A stretch of 64,000 bases of DNA from Clostridium moniliforme. GTDB lineage: Bacteria; Bacillota; Clostridia; Clostridiales; Clostridiaceae. The stretch covers positions 1 to 64,000 of the forward strand of contig NZ_JAGGJZ010000005.1 of assembly GCF_017873235.1 (NCBI RefSeq). Reading direction: 5' to 3'. Within the stretch, counting starts at the first letter, position 1; every line of letters begins with the position of its first letter. Below, piece after piece: positions 45,939 to 54,704 of the stretch. A program made the translations under genes and the position numbers. The notes beneath the pieces were generated by a model. It saw only the letters and a program-made list of their open reading frames with translations, had not been told where the DNA came from and searched no databases.

Positions 45939-46409
45939 ATGCAAAAAACTAATGCTATGAGAATACTAGATAAAAATAAAATAGAATATAATTCATTAAC
46001 ATATGATGCTTCAGATGGACATATAGATGGTGCAGCTGTTGCAGAAAAAACAGGTCAAGATCCTAAAACTGTATATAAAACATTAGTTACAATGGGAAAT
46101 TCAAAAAATCTTTATGTATTTGTTTTACCTGTTTTAGAGGAACTTGATTTAAAAAAAGGTGCTAAGGTTTCAGGTGAGAAAAAAATAGAAATGATTCATG
46201 TTAAAGATATAAATAAGTTAACTGGCTACATAAGAGGAGGTTGTTCTCCTATAGGAATGAAGAAACAATATAAAACTTTCATTCAAAAGGATGCATTAAA
46301 TTTAGAAAAAATAGTTTTTAGTGGTGGTAAAATTGGACTTCAAATTGAGATGAATCCTAAAGACATAGAAAAAGCTATAAGAGTAGAATTTGAAGATATT
46401 ATAAAATAA
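45939..46409 (+). CDS. ybaK: Cys-tRNA(Pro)/Cys-tRNA(Cys) deacylase YbaK
   Basis: Trans-editing enzyme of the YbaK/INS domain family that hydrolyses mischarged Cys-tRNA(Pro). 156 residues. Seen are the N-terminal KTNAMRILDKNKIEYN, TGQDPKTVYKTLVTMG with the conserved lysine, and IRGGCSPIGMKKQYKTF with the GxxSP-type loop. RBS AAGGAGAG is 9 bases before ATG. Confidence 0.92.
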   Translation: MQKTNAMRILDKNKIEYNSLTYDASDGHIDGAAVAEKTGQDPKTVYKTLVTMGNSKNLYVFVLPVLEELDLKKGAKVSGEKKIEMIHVKDINKLTGYIRGGCSPIGMKKQYKTFIQKDALNLEKIVFSGGKIGLQIEMNPKDIEKAIRVEFEDIIK

Positions 46410-46470
46410 AGGTATTAGAAGAAATAACTTGGATAAACTAACCTTAAATATAGAAGGAGATTTTTGGTTT

Positions 46471-47550
46471 ATGAAAAGTAAAAAGGTTATTTCTTATTTA
46501 ATAATAGCTAATTTAATAGTTATTTTCTTATATATGTTAGGAAAACTTAAAGTAGTAAGTGAATTTTTAGATGTTTTTTTATTTGTAATTTTTACTCCAA
46601 TTGTATTTGGTGTGTTTTTGTTTTACATATTAAAGCCATTAAATGAAGTGTTTATGGCAAAAGGTCTAAAATCAGGAATGGCGTCTACTTTAACGTTGGT
46701 TATATTTATATTTATACTATCAGGTGTTATAAAATATTTTGGTGATTATTTTATAAAGCAGATAGTTCAATTAAAAGAGATTATAATGTCAATTATAAAA
46801 GAAAATAATATAAAAGATTTTGCTTATAAAAGTATGGCTAAGGAAGAATTTAAATTTTTTATAGAGGGTTTTTCAAATAGAATTTTAAATTCTATAAATA
46901 TGATATTTTATAATACAAAGGGAATATTTAATAAAGGAATGATGGTGTTTTCTAATTTCATATTAATTATATTAATTACATTTTTCTTATTAAAAGATGG
47001 ATTTAAGTTTAAACCATTCATAATGAAACTTTGTCCACAAAAGTATAAGAGTGTTATTAGTGATATTTTATTTGAAGGAGACAATGTATTATCAACCTAT
47101 ATAATTGGTCAAGGAACAGTTGCACTATCACTTGCAACTATGGTTTTTATAGGTTATAAAATTATAAATATTCCAGGTGCATTATTTTTATCAACTTCAA
47201 CATTTATATTAGCATTTATACCTTTTGTAGGATTTTTTATATCTATGATTATTCCTTATATTATTGCTATATCAATGGGATTTAATATGGTTTTAAAGCT
47301 AACATTACTTTTTGTAATAGCTCAAACATTAAAGGGAAGGGTTGTAGTACCTTTTATAATGGGAAGAGCTATGAAAATACATCCTATAACTGATATATTT
47401 TTAGTTGTAGGGTCATCAGCTATAGGTGGACCAATTGCTGCCTTTTGTATAATTCCAATATATTCATTATTAAAAGTAATACTTAGAAACTTTAAAAAAA
47501 GAGGATATATTTCTTATGAAAAATTCATAGAAAAAAGGTTTAAAGTGTAA
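46471..47550 (+). CDS. AI-2E/YtvI-type membrane transporter
   Basis: Member of the AI-2E (UPF0118) family of multi-helix membrane proteins, 359 residues. It has an N-terminal helix pair, a central amphipathic region, VVFSNFILIILITFFLLKDG, then GQGTVALSLATMVFIGY and PIGGPIAAFCIIPIYSLLK-like stretches near the end. Family members have been linked to export of small molecules and Na+/H+ exchange; the cargo here is unknown. I start at ATG 46471 since GAAGGAGA lies 10 bases before it; the longer frame begins at a TTG without RBS. A terminator follows. Confidence 0.85.
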   Translation: MKSKKVISYLIIANLIVIFLYMLGKLKVVSEFLDVFLFVIFTPIVFGVFLFYILKPLNEVFMAKGLKSGMASTLTLVIFIFILSGVIKYFGDYFIKQIVQLKEIIMSIIKENNIKDFAYKSMAKEEFKFFIEGFSNRILNSINMIFYNTKGIFNKGMMVFSNFILIILITFFLLKDGFKFKPFIMKLCPQKYKSVISDILFEGDNVLSTYIIGQGTVALSLATMVFIGYKIINIPGALFLSTSTFILAFIPFVGFFISMIIPYIIAISMGFNMVLKLTLLFVIAQTLKGRVVVPFIMGRAMKIHPITDIFLVVGSSAIGGPIAAFCIIPIYSLLKVILRNFKKRGYISYEKFIEKRFKV

Positions 47551-47568
47551 TTAAATTTTTAATACATT

Positions 47569-47616
47569 AAACTATCTAATATTAAAGTGTGAATTTAATG
47601 TTAGATAGTTTTTTTA
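47569..47616 (+). terminator. Terminator after AI-2E-type gene
   Basis: Stem AAACTATCTAA / TTAGATAGTTT with additional inner pairing (TATTAAA/TTTAATG) and TTTTTTT. Confidence 0.88.
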
Positions 47617-47691
47617 TTGTGTAAATGTTTAATTTTGGTGATATAATGGAATAAATTACAAGGCGATATAGCTTAAAATAGGAGGGTTAGT

Positions 47692-49128
47692 ATGTATGAT
47701 GTTGTAATAATTGGTGGTGGAGTAATAGGTGGTAATATTGCTAGAGAGCTTTCAAAGTACAAGCTTAAAGTTTGTATGCTAGAGAAGGAAGATGATGTTA
47801 GTTGTGGATGTTCTAAAGCAAATAGTGGGATAGTTCATGGTGGTTATGCTGATAAACCAGGAACATTAAAGGCTAAGCTTTGTGTTAAAGGAAATAGAAT
47901 GTTTGAACAGTTGGAAAAGGAATTAAACTTTGGTTATAGAAAAACTGGTTCTTTAGTTTTAGCCTTTTCTGATGAAGAAAAGGAAAGTTTAGAAAAACTT
48001 TATGAGTATGGTATAGAAAATAATGTAGAAGGATTAAAAATAATAAATGGTGAAGAAATATTAAAGATGGAACCTCACTTAAATAAGGATGTAAAGTGGG
48101 CATTGTATTGTGAAAATGCTGGTGTATGTTCACCTTATGAATTTACAATTGCACTTATAGAAAATGCTATAAAAAATGGAATGGAACTAAGATTAAATGA
48201 AGAAGTTATAGGAATAGAAAAGGTTGGAGACGTATTTAAAGTTAAAACAAATAAAGATACTATAGAAGCTAGATATGTAATAAATGCAGCTGGAGTTTAT
48301 AGTGATAAAATTTCAAATATGGTTGGAGAAGATTATTTTCATATTATACCTAGAAAAGGTGAGTATATAATATTTAATAAAGACCAAGCATATTTAGTTG
48401 ATAAGGTAATATTCCAAGTGCCAACTAAAAAGGGTAAAGGAATACTTGTAACTACAACATACCATGGAAATCTTTTAATAGGGCCAGATGCAGAGCAAGT
48501 AGCAAGTAAAGATGATGTATCAACTACTGAAGAATCCCTTAGAAAAATTGCAGAAGCTGCTAGACATTCAGTAAGTGATTTTGATATGAAAAAAGCAATT
48601 ACTTCATTTGCTGGGGTTAGACCAACTAGTTCAACTAAAGATTTTATAGTTGAAGAAACAAAAGTAAAGGGATTTTTAAATGTAACTGGAGATTCTCCAG
48701 GACTTACATCTTCACCTGCAATAGCAAAAATGGTTATAGATATATTAAAGGATTCAGGGCTTGAGTTAGATAAAAATGAAAATTTTGAACCTTATAGAAA
48801 ACCGATTGTAATTAAGAAGGGAAAGGATTTTAAAGGTGATATTAATGCTTTAGATCCAGAAAAACATATAATATGTAGATGCGAAACAGTAACAGAAGCT
48901 GAAATTGTAGATGCACTAACTAGAGAAATAAAAATTAGTTCAATAGATGCTATAAAAAGGCGTACAAGAGCTGGAATGGGAATGTGCCAAGGTGCATTTT
49001 GTGGACCAAGAGTAAGAAAATTAATAGCTGAAACTTTAGATATAAAGGAAGAAGATGTTAAAGGAAGAGGACCTAAATCATCAGATATTGCATCTAGAGT
49101 AAGTAGAATGGATATTATGAAACTTTAA
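47692..49128 (+). CDS. GlpA-like FAD-dependent oxidoreductase with BFD-like [2Fe-2S] domain
   Basis: 478-residue flavoprotein of the DAO/GlpA family, probably an anaerobic glycerol-3-phosphate dehydrogenase. The FAD-binding GGGVIGGNIARELSKY is at residues 8-23, with KANSGIVHGGY after it, and the second FAD motif SFAGVRPTS...GDSPGLTSSPAIAKM. The C-terminal 80 residues carry a bacterioferritin-associated ferredoxin-like domain with CRCE and MCQGAFCGPRV cysteines. In many clostridia such a gene is followed by a second flavoprotein and a DUF1667 gene; neither is here. RBS TAGGAGGG is 7 bases before ATG. Confidence 0.87.
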   Translation: MYDVVIIGGGVIGGNIARELSKYKLKVCMLEKEDDVSCGCSKANSGIVHGGYADKPGTLKAKLCVKGNRMFEQLEKELNFGYRKTGSLVLAFSDEEKESLEKLYEYGIENNVEGLKIINGEEILKMEPHLNKDVKWALYCENAGVCSPYEFTIALIENAIKNGMELRLNEEVIGIEKVGDVFKVKTNKDTIEARYVINAAGVYSDKISNMVGEDYFHIIPRKGEYIIFNKDQAYLVDKVIFQVPTKKGKGILVTTTYHGNLLIGPDAEQVASKDDVSTTEESLRKIAEAARHSVSDFDMKKAITSFAGVRPTSSTKDFIVEETKVKGFLNVTGDSPGLTSSPAIAKMVIDILKDSGLELDKNENFEPYRKPIVIKKGKDFKGDINALDPEKHIICRCETVTEAEIVDALTREIKISSIDAIKRRTRAGMGMCQGAFCGPRVRKLIAETLDIKEEDVKGRGPKSSDIASRVSRMDIMKL

Positions 49129-49131
49129 CAA

Positions 49132-49178
49132 AAAAAGCTTATAGTGCAGTGATAAGCACTATAAGCTTTTTATTTTTG
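49132..49178 (+). terminator. Terminator after GlpA-like gene
   Basis: Stem AAAAGCTTATAGTGC / GCACTATAAGCTTTT with loop AGTGATAA, then TTTTTG-rich tail. Confidence 0.92.
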
Positions 49179-49245
49179 ATAGATTTTTAATCTTGGATAT
49201 ATATTTAAAAATATATTTAAAATTAAAACTAGTCTAAAATATATC

Positions 49246-49893
49246 TTAAATTAAATAAAAGAAAACAGCAATAAAGTGACAAAGGGTTCCAAGCATTATA
49301 AATACATGAAAAATCTCATGAGTTCCAAAGGCACCTATTTTAAATCTATCATTTCTAAAGGCATATATTACACCACCTATTGTGTACATAACTCCACCTA
49401 AAATTAATAATATAAGAGCTGGTGTTTTAAGTAATTTAGATAAAGGATATATTGCAAATATTGCAAACCAACCTATTGCAATATACATTACACTTGAAAT
49501 CCACTTAGGACACCCTACCCAAAACATTTTAAATATAATTCCTAATATACCTGAAATTAAAACTGCACTAAATAATATCCATCCAACTTTATCGTTAAGT
49601 GCTATTAAACAAAATGGTGCATAAGAACCTGCAATAAGGACAAAAATCATTGAATGGTCTAATTTTTTTAATCTATATATAATCTTATCTGTAGAAATAA
49701 CTGAATGATAACTTGCGGAAGCTGAATAAAGTAAAATCATACTTACTCCAAAAATAGCAACTGAAATAGTAGCAACTATTCCTCTATGAGTTATTATTGA
49801 TTTTGATACTAAGGCAATTAAACCTATAACTGAAAGTATTGCACCAATTAAGTGAGTTAACCCATTTATTGGTTCTCTAAAATATTTATCCAT
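49246..49893 (-). CDS. Hemolysin III / TrhA (PAQR) family membrane protein
   Basis: 215-residue protein with seven membrane helices and the PAQR/hemolysin III histidine motifs: EPINGLTHLIGAI at the start, SASYHSVIS (helix 2 end) and GTHEIFHVFIMLGTLCHFIAV at the end; these histidines bind zinc in the family. Bacterial members affect membrane lipid balance; cytolysis is not the general role. The start is ATG at 49893 because GGAGG precedes it by 6 bases; a TTG four codons earlier lies in the RBS. Divergent from the DUF1836 gene with a palindrome in front of each. Confidence 0.9.
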   Translation of the reverse strand: MDKYFREPINGLTHLIGAILSVIGLIALVSKSIITHRGIVATISVAIFGVSMILLYSASASYHSVISTDKIIYRLKKLDHSMIFVLIAGSYAPFCLIALNDKVGWILFSAVLISGILGIIFKMFWVGCPKWISSVMYIAIGWFAIFAIYPLSKLLKTPALILLILGGVMYTIGGVIYAFRNDRFKIGAFGTHEIFHVFIMLGTLCHFIAVFFYLI

Positions 49894-49915
49894 AGTAACC
49901 TCCAAAAAATTCCAC

Positions 49916-49932
49916 GTAGTTTTAAAAACTAC
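49916..49932. promoter_or_regulatory. Operator-like palindrome in front of hemolysin III gene
   Basis: Perfect 17-bp palindrome GTAGTTTTAAAAACTAC, 23 bases before the hemolysin III start and just downstream of its predicted -10 box. A near-identical palindrome in inverse orientation lies at 50078-50094. Confidence 0.75.
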
Positions 49933-49945
49933 TTACTGTAATATT

Positions 49946-49975
49946 ATTATATTCTTTTAAATTAAAAAAGGTCAA
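49946..49975 (-). promoter_or_regulatory. Promoter of the hemolysin III gene
   Basis: On the minus strand -35 TTGACC (49975-49970) and -10 TATAAT (49951-49946), spacer 18 bases. The palindrome starts 13 bases after the -10, where the transcript would begin. Confidence 0.7.
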
Positions 49976-50037
49976 AGTTATTATTAGCTTAAATTTTAAT
50001 AATAATCCCAAAAATACTTTGAAAATGTTGAATTATC

Positions 50038-50066
50038 TTGTCAATACTATTATTATTAAATATGAA
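50038..50066 (+). promoter_or_regulatory. Promoter of the DUF1836 gene
   Basis: -35 TTGTCA (50038-50043) and -10-like TATGAA (50061-50066) with a 17-base spacer, 41 bases before the start codon; the second palindrome follows at once. Confidence 0.5.
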
Positions 50067-50077
50067 TATAACTATAA

Positions 50078-50094
50078 GTAGTTTTTAAAACTAG
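50078..50094. promoter_or_regulatory. Operator-like palindrome in front of DUF1836 gene
   Basis: GTAGTTTTTAAAACTAG, a palindrome with one mismatch, 13 bases before the DUF1836 start. Its reverse complement matches the 49916-49932 site at 16 of 17 positions, and the match extends over TAGTTTTAAAAACTACTTA (19 bases). Confidence 0.75.
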
Positions 50095-50107
50095 ATTAGG
50101 AAGTGGA

Positions 50108-50698
50108 ATGATGGAAAGAGAAGAAATAATAAAATTAATTGAAGAATTAGCTTTAGAAAAAAATATTAGTTTAGAAGAGATACCTGAAATAGATTTATAT
50201 ATGGATCAAGTTATTCAACTCTTTGAAAATAAATATAATGATTGTAAAAGAAATACAGAAGATAAAATTTTAACTAAGACAATGATAAATAATTATGCTA
50301 AAGGAAAACTTCTTATTCCAATAAAGAGTAAAAAATATTCTAAAGAACATTTAATATTAATGAGCTTAATATATAATTTAAAGGGTGGTTTATCTTTAGG
50401 TGATATAAAAACTTGCTTAAATCCTATTATTAATCAATATGAAAATGGAGAAGAAATTAATTTAAGGGAAATATACAAAGTTTATTTAGAGCAAAGTAAA
50501 GATGATACAGAAAGCTTTAAAAAGGATGTTTTAAATAGAGAATTATCAGTTAAAGACAAAGTTAAAGATGTTAAGAATAAAGAATTTGAAGAAAAGTTTT
50601 TATTGTTATGTTCAATGATAAATATGAGCAATATGTATAGAAAAATGGGTGAAAAGCTTATTGATGAATTTTTTGAAAGAGAGGGTAAAGATAAATAA
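50108..50698 (+). CDS. DUF1836 family protein, putative DNA-binding regulator
   Basis: 196-residue soluble, mostly helical protein. The region LTKTMINNYAKGKLLIPIKSKKYSKEHLILMS (about residues 57-88; quoted here in parts as KTMINNY and KKYSKEHL) resembles a MerR-like winged helix, as predicted for DUF1836. No effector domain is evident. Two ATG codons stand side by side (50108, 50111); AGGAAG precedes them. The palindromes at its own promoter and at the divergent hemolysin III promoter suggest autoregulation (inference). The ABC-class ATPase gene starts one base after its stop. Confidence 0.8.
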   Translation: MMEREEIIKLIEELALEKNISLEEIPEIDLYMDQVIQLFENKYNDCKRNTEDKILTKTMINNYAKGKLLIPIKSKKYSKEHLILMSLIYNLKGGLSLGDIKTCLNPIINQYENGEEINLREIYKVYLEQSKDDTESFKKDVLNRELSVKDKVKDVKNKEFEEKFLLLCSMINMSNMYRKMGEKLIDEFFEREGKDK

Positions 50699-50699
50699 A

Positions 50700-52403
50700 A
50701 TGAAAAATTCTAATGATTTAAAAAAACAAATTGATAGTATAGACGGACGTGGATATAAATCATATAAAACTTTAGAAGGAGATTATGATTTTGGAGAATA
50801 TATTCTTCATATAGACCATGTTCAAGGCGATCCCTTTGCATCACCTTCTAGAATAAGAGTTAGTATGAAGGGAAATGTAAATAAGATACCTTATGATTTA
50901 TTTAATGAAAGTTATAAAAGGATTGCAGTTCAAGATTTTATTGCTAGAGTTTTTTATCAAAATATAAATAAATTTTGCGAAAGAGTTATGGGTTCTGGAA
51001 AAAGTGGCTTGATTAGTATAAGTAGATGTCCACAGGAAATATTAGATAGAACAGGAATAGTTATAAATAAAGAAAAAGTAGAGGCAAGATTTGAAGTTGG
51101 ATTTCCAGCAAGGGGAAGAAGTGTGTTAGGAAGGGAACTTCAAAAGATACTTTATGATTTTTTACCTAAAATAATAGATAATAGTTTAAAATATGAAAAT
51201 TTAAATAAAGATAAACTTATAAATAGGGTTAAATTAGTTTGTAATGAAGAATTTATAAGAAAGGAACTTAAAAGGTTAGGATTAGTTGCTTTTGTAGCAA
51301 ATGGTTCAATTCTTCCAAGAGAAAGTGGAGTGTCAACAAAACCATTAAAAGATGGGAAAAAGTTTATATCACCAAAGGAATTAGAAGTTTCAATTAATTT
51401 ACCAAATAAGGGATTAATTAAAGGAATGGGAATTAAAAAGGGAATAACTTTAATAGTTGGTGGAGGATACCATGGAAAGTCAACTCTTTTAAATGCTTTA
51501 GAACTTGGTGTTTATAATCATATTGAAGGTGATGGAAGAGAATATGTTATAACTGATGAAAGTGCAATGAAAGTTAGAGCTGAAGATGGAAGAAGTATAA
51601 TTAAAGATGATATATCATTATTTATAAATAATCTTCCAAATGGGAAAGATACAGTAAAATTTACAAGTGAAAATGCAAGTGGAAGCACATCACAGGCAGC
51701 AAATATAGTTGAGGCAATTGAATCTAAATCTAACCTTTTACTTATAGATGAGGATACATCAGCAACGAATTTTATGATTAGAGATGATGTTATGCAAAGC
51801 TTAGTTTCAAAGGAAGATGAGCCAATAACTCCGTTTATAGAATTAGTTAAAGGTATATATGAAGAAAAAGATATATCAACAATTATAGTTGTAGGAAGTT
51901 CAGGAGATTATTTTGATATTGCAGATACTGTTATTCAAATGGATGCCTATGAGCCAAAAGATGTAACAGAAAAAGCAAAGGAATTATCAAAGGGTTTAAT
52001 TCTTAATAGAATAAAAAATAGAGATATAAAAATTAATATAAATTTTGATAGAAAATTATTAAAGGGTTCAATTCAAAAAGGACCAAAGGGAGTAAAGATT
52101 AAAACTCTTGGTATTGATGGACTTAGCATAAATAAGGAAGACATAAATTTAAGAGGAATAGAACAAATAGTTGATAGAGAGCAAGTAACTTCAATAGGAA
52201 GTATAATGAAATGGGCAGAAGACAATATAATTAATAATAGTCTTACATTATGTGAAGTTGCAGATAAGGTAGTTGATGAAATAAAGGATAAAGGATTATT
52301 ATCTATTAGTGGAACTAAAGGTGGAGCAGGTAATTTAGCTATGCCAAGAAAGCAAGAGATAATGGCTTCTTTTAATAGATATAGAAAACTTAGAGTAAAG
52401 TAA
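50700..52403 (+). CDS. ABC-class ATPase of the COG3044 type
   Basis: 567-residue soluble protein matching the family named predicted ATPase of the ABC class. It contains FPARGRSVLGRELQKILYDFLP in the N-terminal half, the P-loop VGGGYHGKSTLLNALE, TSENASGSTSQAANIVEAIE as signature-like helix, Walker B NLLLIDEDTSATNFMIRDD and a switch region VVGSSGDYFDIAD. It has no membrane domain and is not a transporter ATPase; its cellular role is unknown. I use ATG 50700, next to the DUF1836 stop, as a longer frame starts within the upstream gene; no strong RBS is seen, so coupling to DUF1836 translation is likely. Confidence 0.87.
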   Translation: MKNSNDLKKQIDSIDGRGYKSYKTLEGDYDFGEYILHIDHVQGDPFASPSRIRVSMKGNVNKIPYDLFNESYKRIAVQDFIARVFYQNINKFCERVMGSGKSGLISISRCPQEILDRTGIVINKEKVEARFEVGFPARGRSVLGRELQKILYDFLPKIIDNSLKYENLNKDKLINRVKLVCNEEFIRKELKRLGLVAFVANGSILPRESGVSTKPLKDGKKFISPKELEVSINLPNKGLIKGMGIKKGITLIVGGGYHGKSTLLNALELGVYNHIEGDGREYVITDESAMKVRAEDGRSIIKDDISLFINNLPNGKDTVKFTSENASGSTSQAANIVEAIESKSNLLLIDEDTSATNFMIRDDVMQSLVSKEDEPITPFIELVKGIYEEKDISTIIVVGSSGDYFDIADTVIQMDAYEPKDVTEKAKELSKGLILNRIKNRDIKININFDRKLLKGSIQKGPKGVKIKTLGIDGLSINKEDINLRGIEQIVDREQVTSIGSIMKWAEDNIINNSLTLCEVADKVVDEIKDKGLLSISGTKGGAGNLAMPRKQEIMASFNRYRKLRVK

Positions 52404-52411
52404 AAATAAAT

Positions 52412-52450
52412 AAAGCCTTATAATCATAAATGTGCAGATTATAGGGCTTT
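52412..52450 (+). terminator. Hairpin after ABC-class ATPase gene
   Basis: Stem AAAGCCTTATAATC / GATTATAGGGCTTT with one mismatch or bulge and a weak ATATATT tail. Confidence 0.65.
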
Positions 52451-52476
52451 ATATATTATAAAAGGGAGGGAAACTT

Positions 52477-54468
52477 ATGAAAAAGTTAAGTCAAGGATGT
52501 ACTTTAGATTGCTTTGACTGTTGTAAGTTTAATGTTTTTGTTGAAGATAATAAGGTAATTAAAATAGAGGGAGATAAAAATCATCCCTTTACTAAAGGGT
52601 TTATATGTAAAAAAGGGTTAGCACATATTGATAGATTAAATCATAAGAATAGAATTTATAATCCTATGATTAAGGTAAAGGGTAAGTGGATAGAAATTTC
52701 TTTTGACGAAGCAATTAATATAATGGCAGAGAAACTTAATTTTTATAAGGAGAAATATTCTTCTAAATCAATACTTTATTATGAGCAATACGGAAATGGT
52801 TCAGTTTTAAAAAGTATTGGAGATATATTCTTTAATTTCTTTGGAGGAGTAAGCAAACAAAAGGGTGGACCTTGTTGGAGTGCTGGAATAAAAGCTCAAA
52901 AGTATGATTTTGGTGATGTAAGAAGTCATTCACTAGAGGATATGTTAAATAGTAAAAATATTTTTGTGTGGGGAAAAAATCCTGTATTTACAAGTATTCA
53001 TACTATGCAAATGATAAAAAAGGCTAAGGAGAATGGGAGCAAAATAATAGTTATAGATCCAATTTATACTCAAACAGCTAAATTCTCTGATTTATATATA
53101 AGAATAAATCCAGATGGAGATAGTGCATTAGCTTTAGCTATGGGTAAACTAATTATAGAAAATAATTTATGTGATTATGACTATATAAATAATTATGTAG
53201 TAGGCTTTGAGGATTATAAAAGATATGTAAAATCACTAAATTTAGATACCCTTATTAAAAAGGCTGGTATATCTAAAGAAGAATTAAAAACATTAGTTAA
53301 TTTATATACAGAAAAATACTCAACTATTTTATTAGGTTATGGAATGCAAAAATATAAAAATGGTGGAAATACTATTAGAGCAATAGATACTTTAGGTGCC
53401 ATAACAGGGCAGATTGGATTTAGTGGTGGTGGAGTAAATTATGCAAATAAGGTTTATCCAAGTGTTTTAAATTGTGATCCGTATAATAGTGAAATTTATG
53501 GAGACAATAGATTATTTTATGTTAGTGATATAAGCAATTTTATTAATGACTCAATTAATGGAATTACTTATTATAATGATGAAATTTATACTAGAAATAA
53601 TACTAAAGGAAAAAGTTTAGATATTCCTATAAAAATGGCTGTTATATGTAAAAGTAATTTATTAAATCAACTTCCAAACTTAAATAAACTTGAAGAATAC
53701 TTTTCAAAAATTGAATTTAAAGTATGCTTTGATATGTTTATGACAGACACAGCAAATAAGTGTGATTTATTTATACCAACTACAAGCACATTAGAAAGTG
53801 AAGATTTATTATTTAGTTCAATGACTAATCCTTATATTATTTATAATGAAAAAGCAGTAGAGCCTAAAAATAAATATATGGATGAATATTACTTCTTTAG
53901 AGAACTAGCAAAAATAATGAATATAGAAAATTATCCTATAGTTTCAAAGAGGGAGTATTTAGAAAAGATTATAGAACCTCTTAAAGACTACTTTGGAAAT
54001 ATCTCACTAAATAAAATAAAGGAAGAATACTTAACCATCCATAAGCCAGTTCCTTGGGAAGATAAAAAATTTTTAACACCTTCAGGAAAGTTTGAAATAT
54101 CAATATATGAAGAAGATTTTATTGATTTAAAAGAAAATAAATTTAGGCTATTAACAAATCACAGTAGAGATACTTTGTTTAGTCAGCATATGATGGATAA
54201 AGAAGGACTTTCAAAGGCTTATATAAATGAATCTATGGCAAAGGGGTTAGGACTAAGTAATTTAGATATAGTTAAATTAAAATCTAAAAATGGAACAATT
54301 AAAGTAGAGCTAAATATAGATAATTCTATTGGAGATAATATTGTAATGATGTATGTTGGCTGGTGGAAAAAGCATGGAAATCCTAATTTTATTACAATAT
54401 CAGATATTTCAGATATTGGTGGACAAGTAGTTTACAATGAAACTTTTGTAGATATTATTTCAAATTAG
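52477..54468 (+). CDS. Single-subunit molybdopterin oxidoreductase
   Basis: 663-residue member of the DMSO reductase superfamily, cytoplasmic since no twin-arginine signal is present. The N-terminal 4Fe-4S binding cysteines are C8, C12, C15 or C16, and C44 (in GFICKKG). KGGPCWSAG (C133) could supply the metal ligand. VWGKNPVFTS and VIDPIYTQTA bind the cofactor, and the C-terminal domain has LLTNHSRDTLFSQHM. Closest to the small YyaE/YoaE type enzymes of unknown substrate. No electron-transfer or membrane subunit gene is adjacent. RBS AGGGAGGG is 7 bases before ATG. Confidence 0.85.
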   Translation: MKKLSQGCTLDCFDCCKFNVFVEDNKVIKIEGDKNHPFTKGFICKKGLAHIDRLNHKNRIYNPMIKVKGKWIEISFDEAINIMAEKLNFYKEKYSSKSILYYEQYGNGSVLKSIGDIFFNFFGGVSKQKGGPCWSAGIKAQKYDFGDVRSHSLEDMLNSKNIFVWGKNPVFTSIHTMQMIKKAKENGSKIIVIDPIYTQTAKFSDLYIRINPDGDSALALAMGKLIIENNLCDYDYINNYVVGFEDYKRYVKSLNLDTLIKKAGISKEELKTLVNLYTEKYSTILLGYGMQKYKNGGNTIRAIDTLGAITGQIGFSGGGVNYANKVYPSVLNCDPYNSEIYGDNRLFYVSDISNFINDSINGITYYNDEIYTRNNTKGKSLDIPIKMAVICKSNLLNQLPNLNKLEEYFSKIEFKVCFDMFMTDTANKCDLFIPTTSTLESEDLLFSSMTNPYIIYNEKAVEPKNKYMDEYYFFRELAKIMNIENYPIVSKREYLEKIIEPLKDYFGNISLNKIKEEYLTIHKPVPWEDKKFLTPSGKFEISIYEEDFIDLKENKFRLLTNHSRDTLFSQHMMDKEGLSKAYINESMAKGLGLSNLDIVKLKSKNGTIKVELNIDNSIGDNIVMMYVGWWKKHGNPNFITISDISDIGGQVVYNETFVDIISN

Positions 54469-54704
54469 GTGACACTTTTCATAATTATTTAATAGTATAG
54501 TTAACATTATATAAGATATATAATAACCATGAAAAACAATGCTTTAAAAGGAATATTAATGAAGAGTTAATCATTTTATAATAATGAAATTAAGGTGAGA
54601 AACAAAGAAAAAAATCTTTTACTATTGGAGATGGAATAAAAATAATAAGAACTTAAATTATCTTTTAAGAATAGAATATAATAAAAATTTTTTCGGGGGA
54701 AATA

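Noticed and set aside
54529..54571. Small frame of 13 codons upstream of the DUF2935 gene
   Set aside because: There is no RBS and no leader-like hairpin or residue bias after it.
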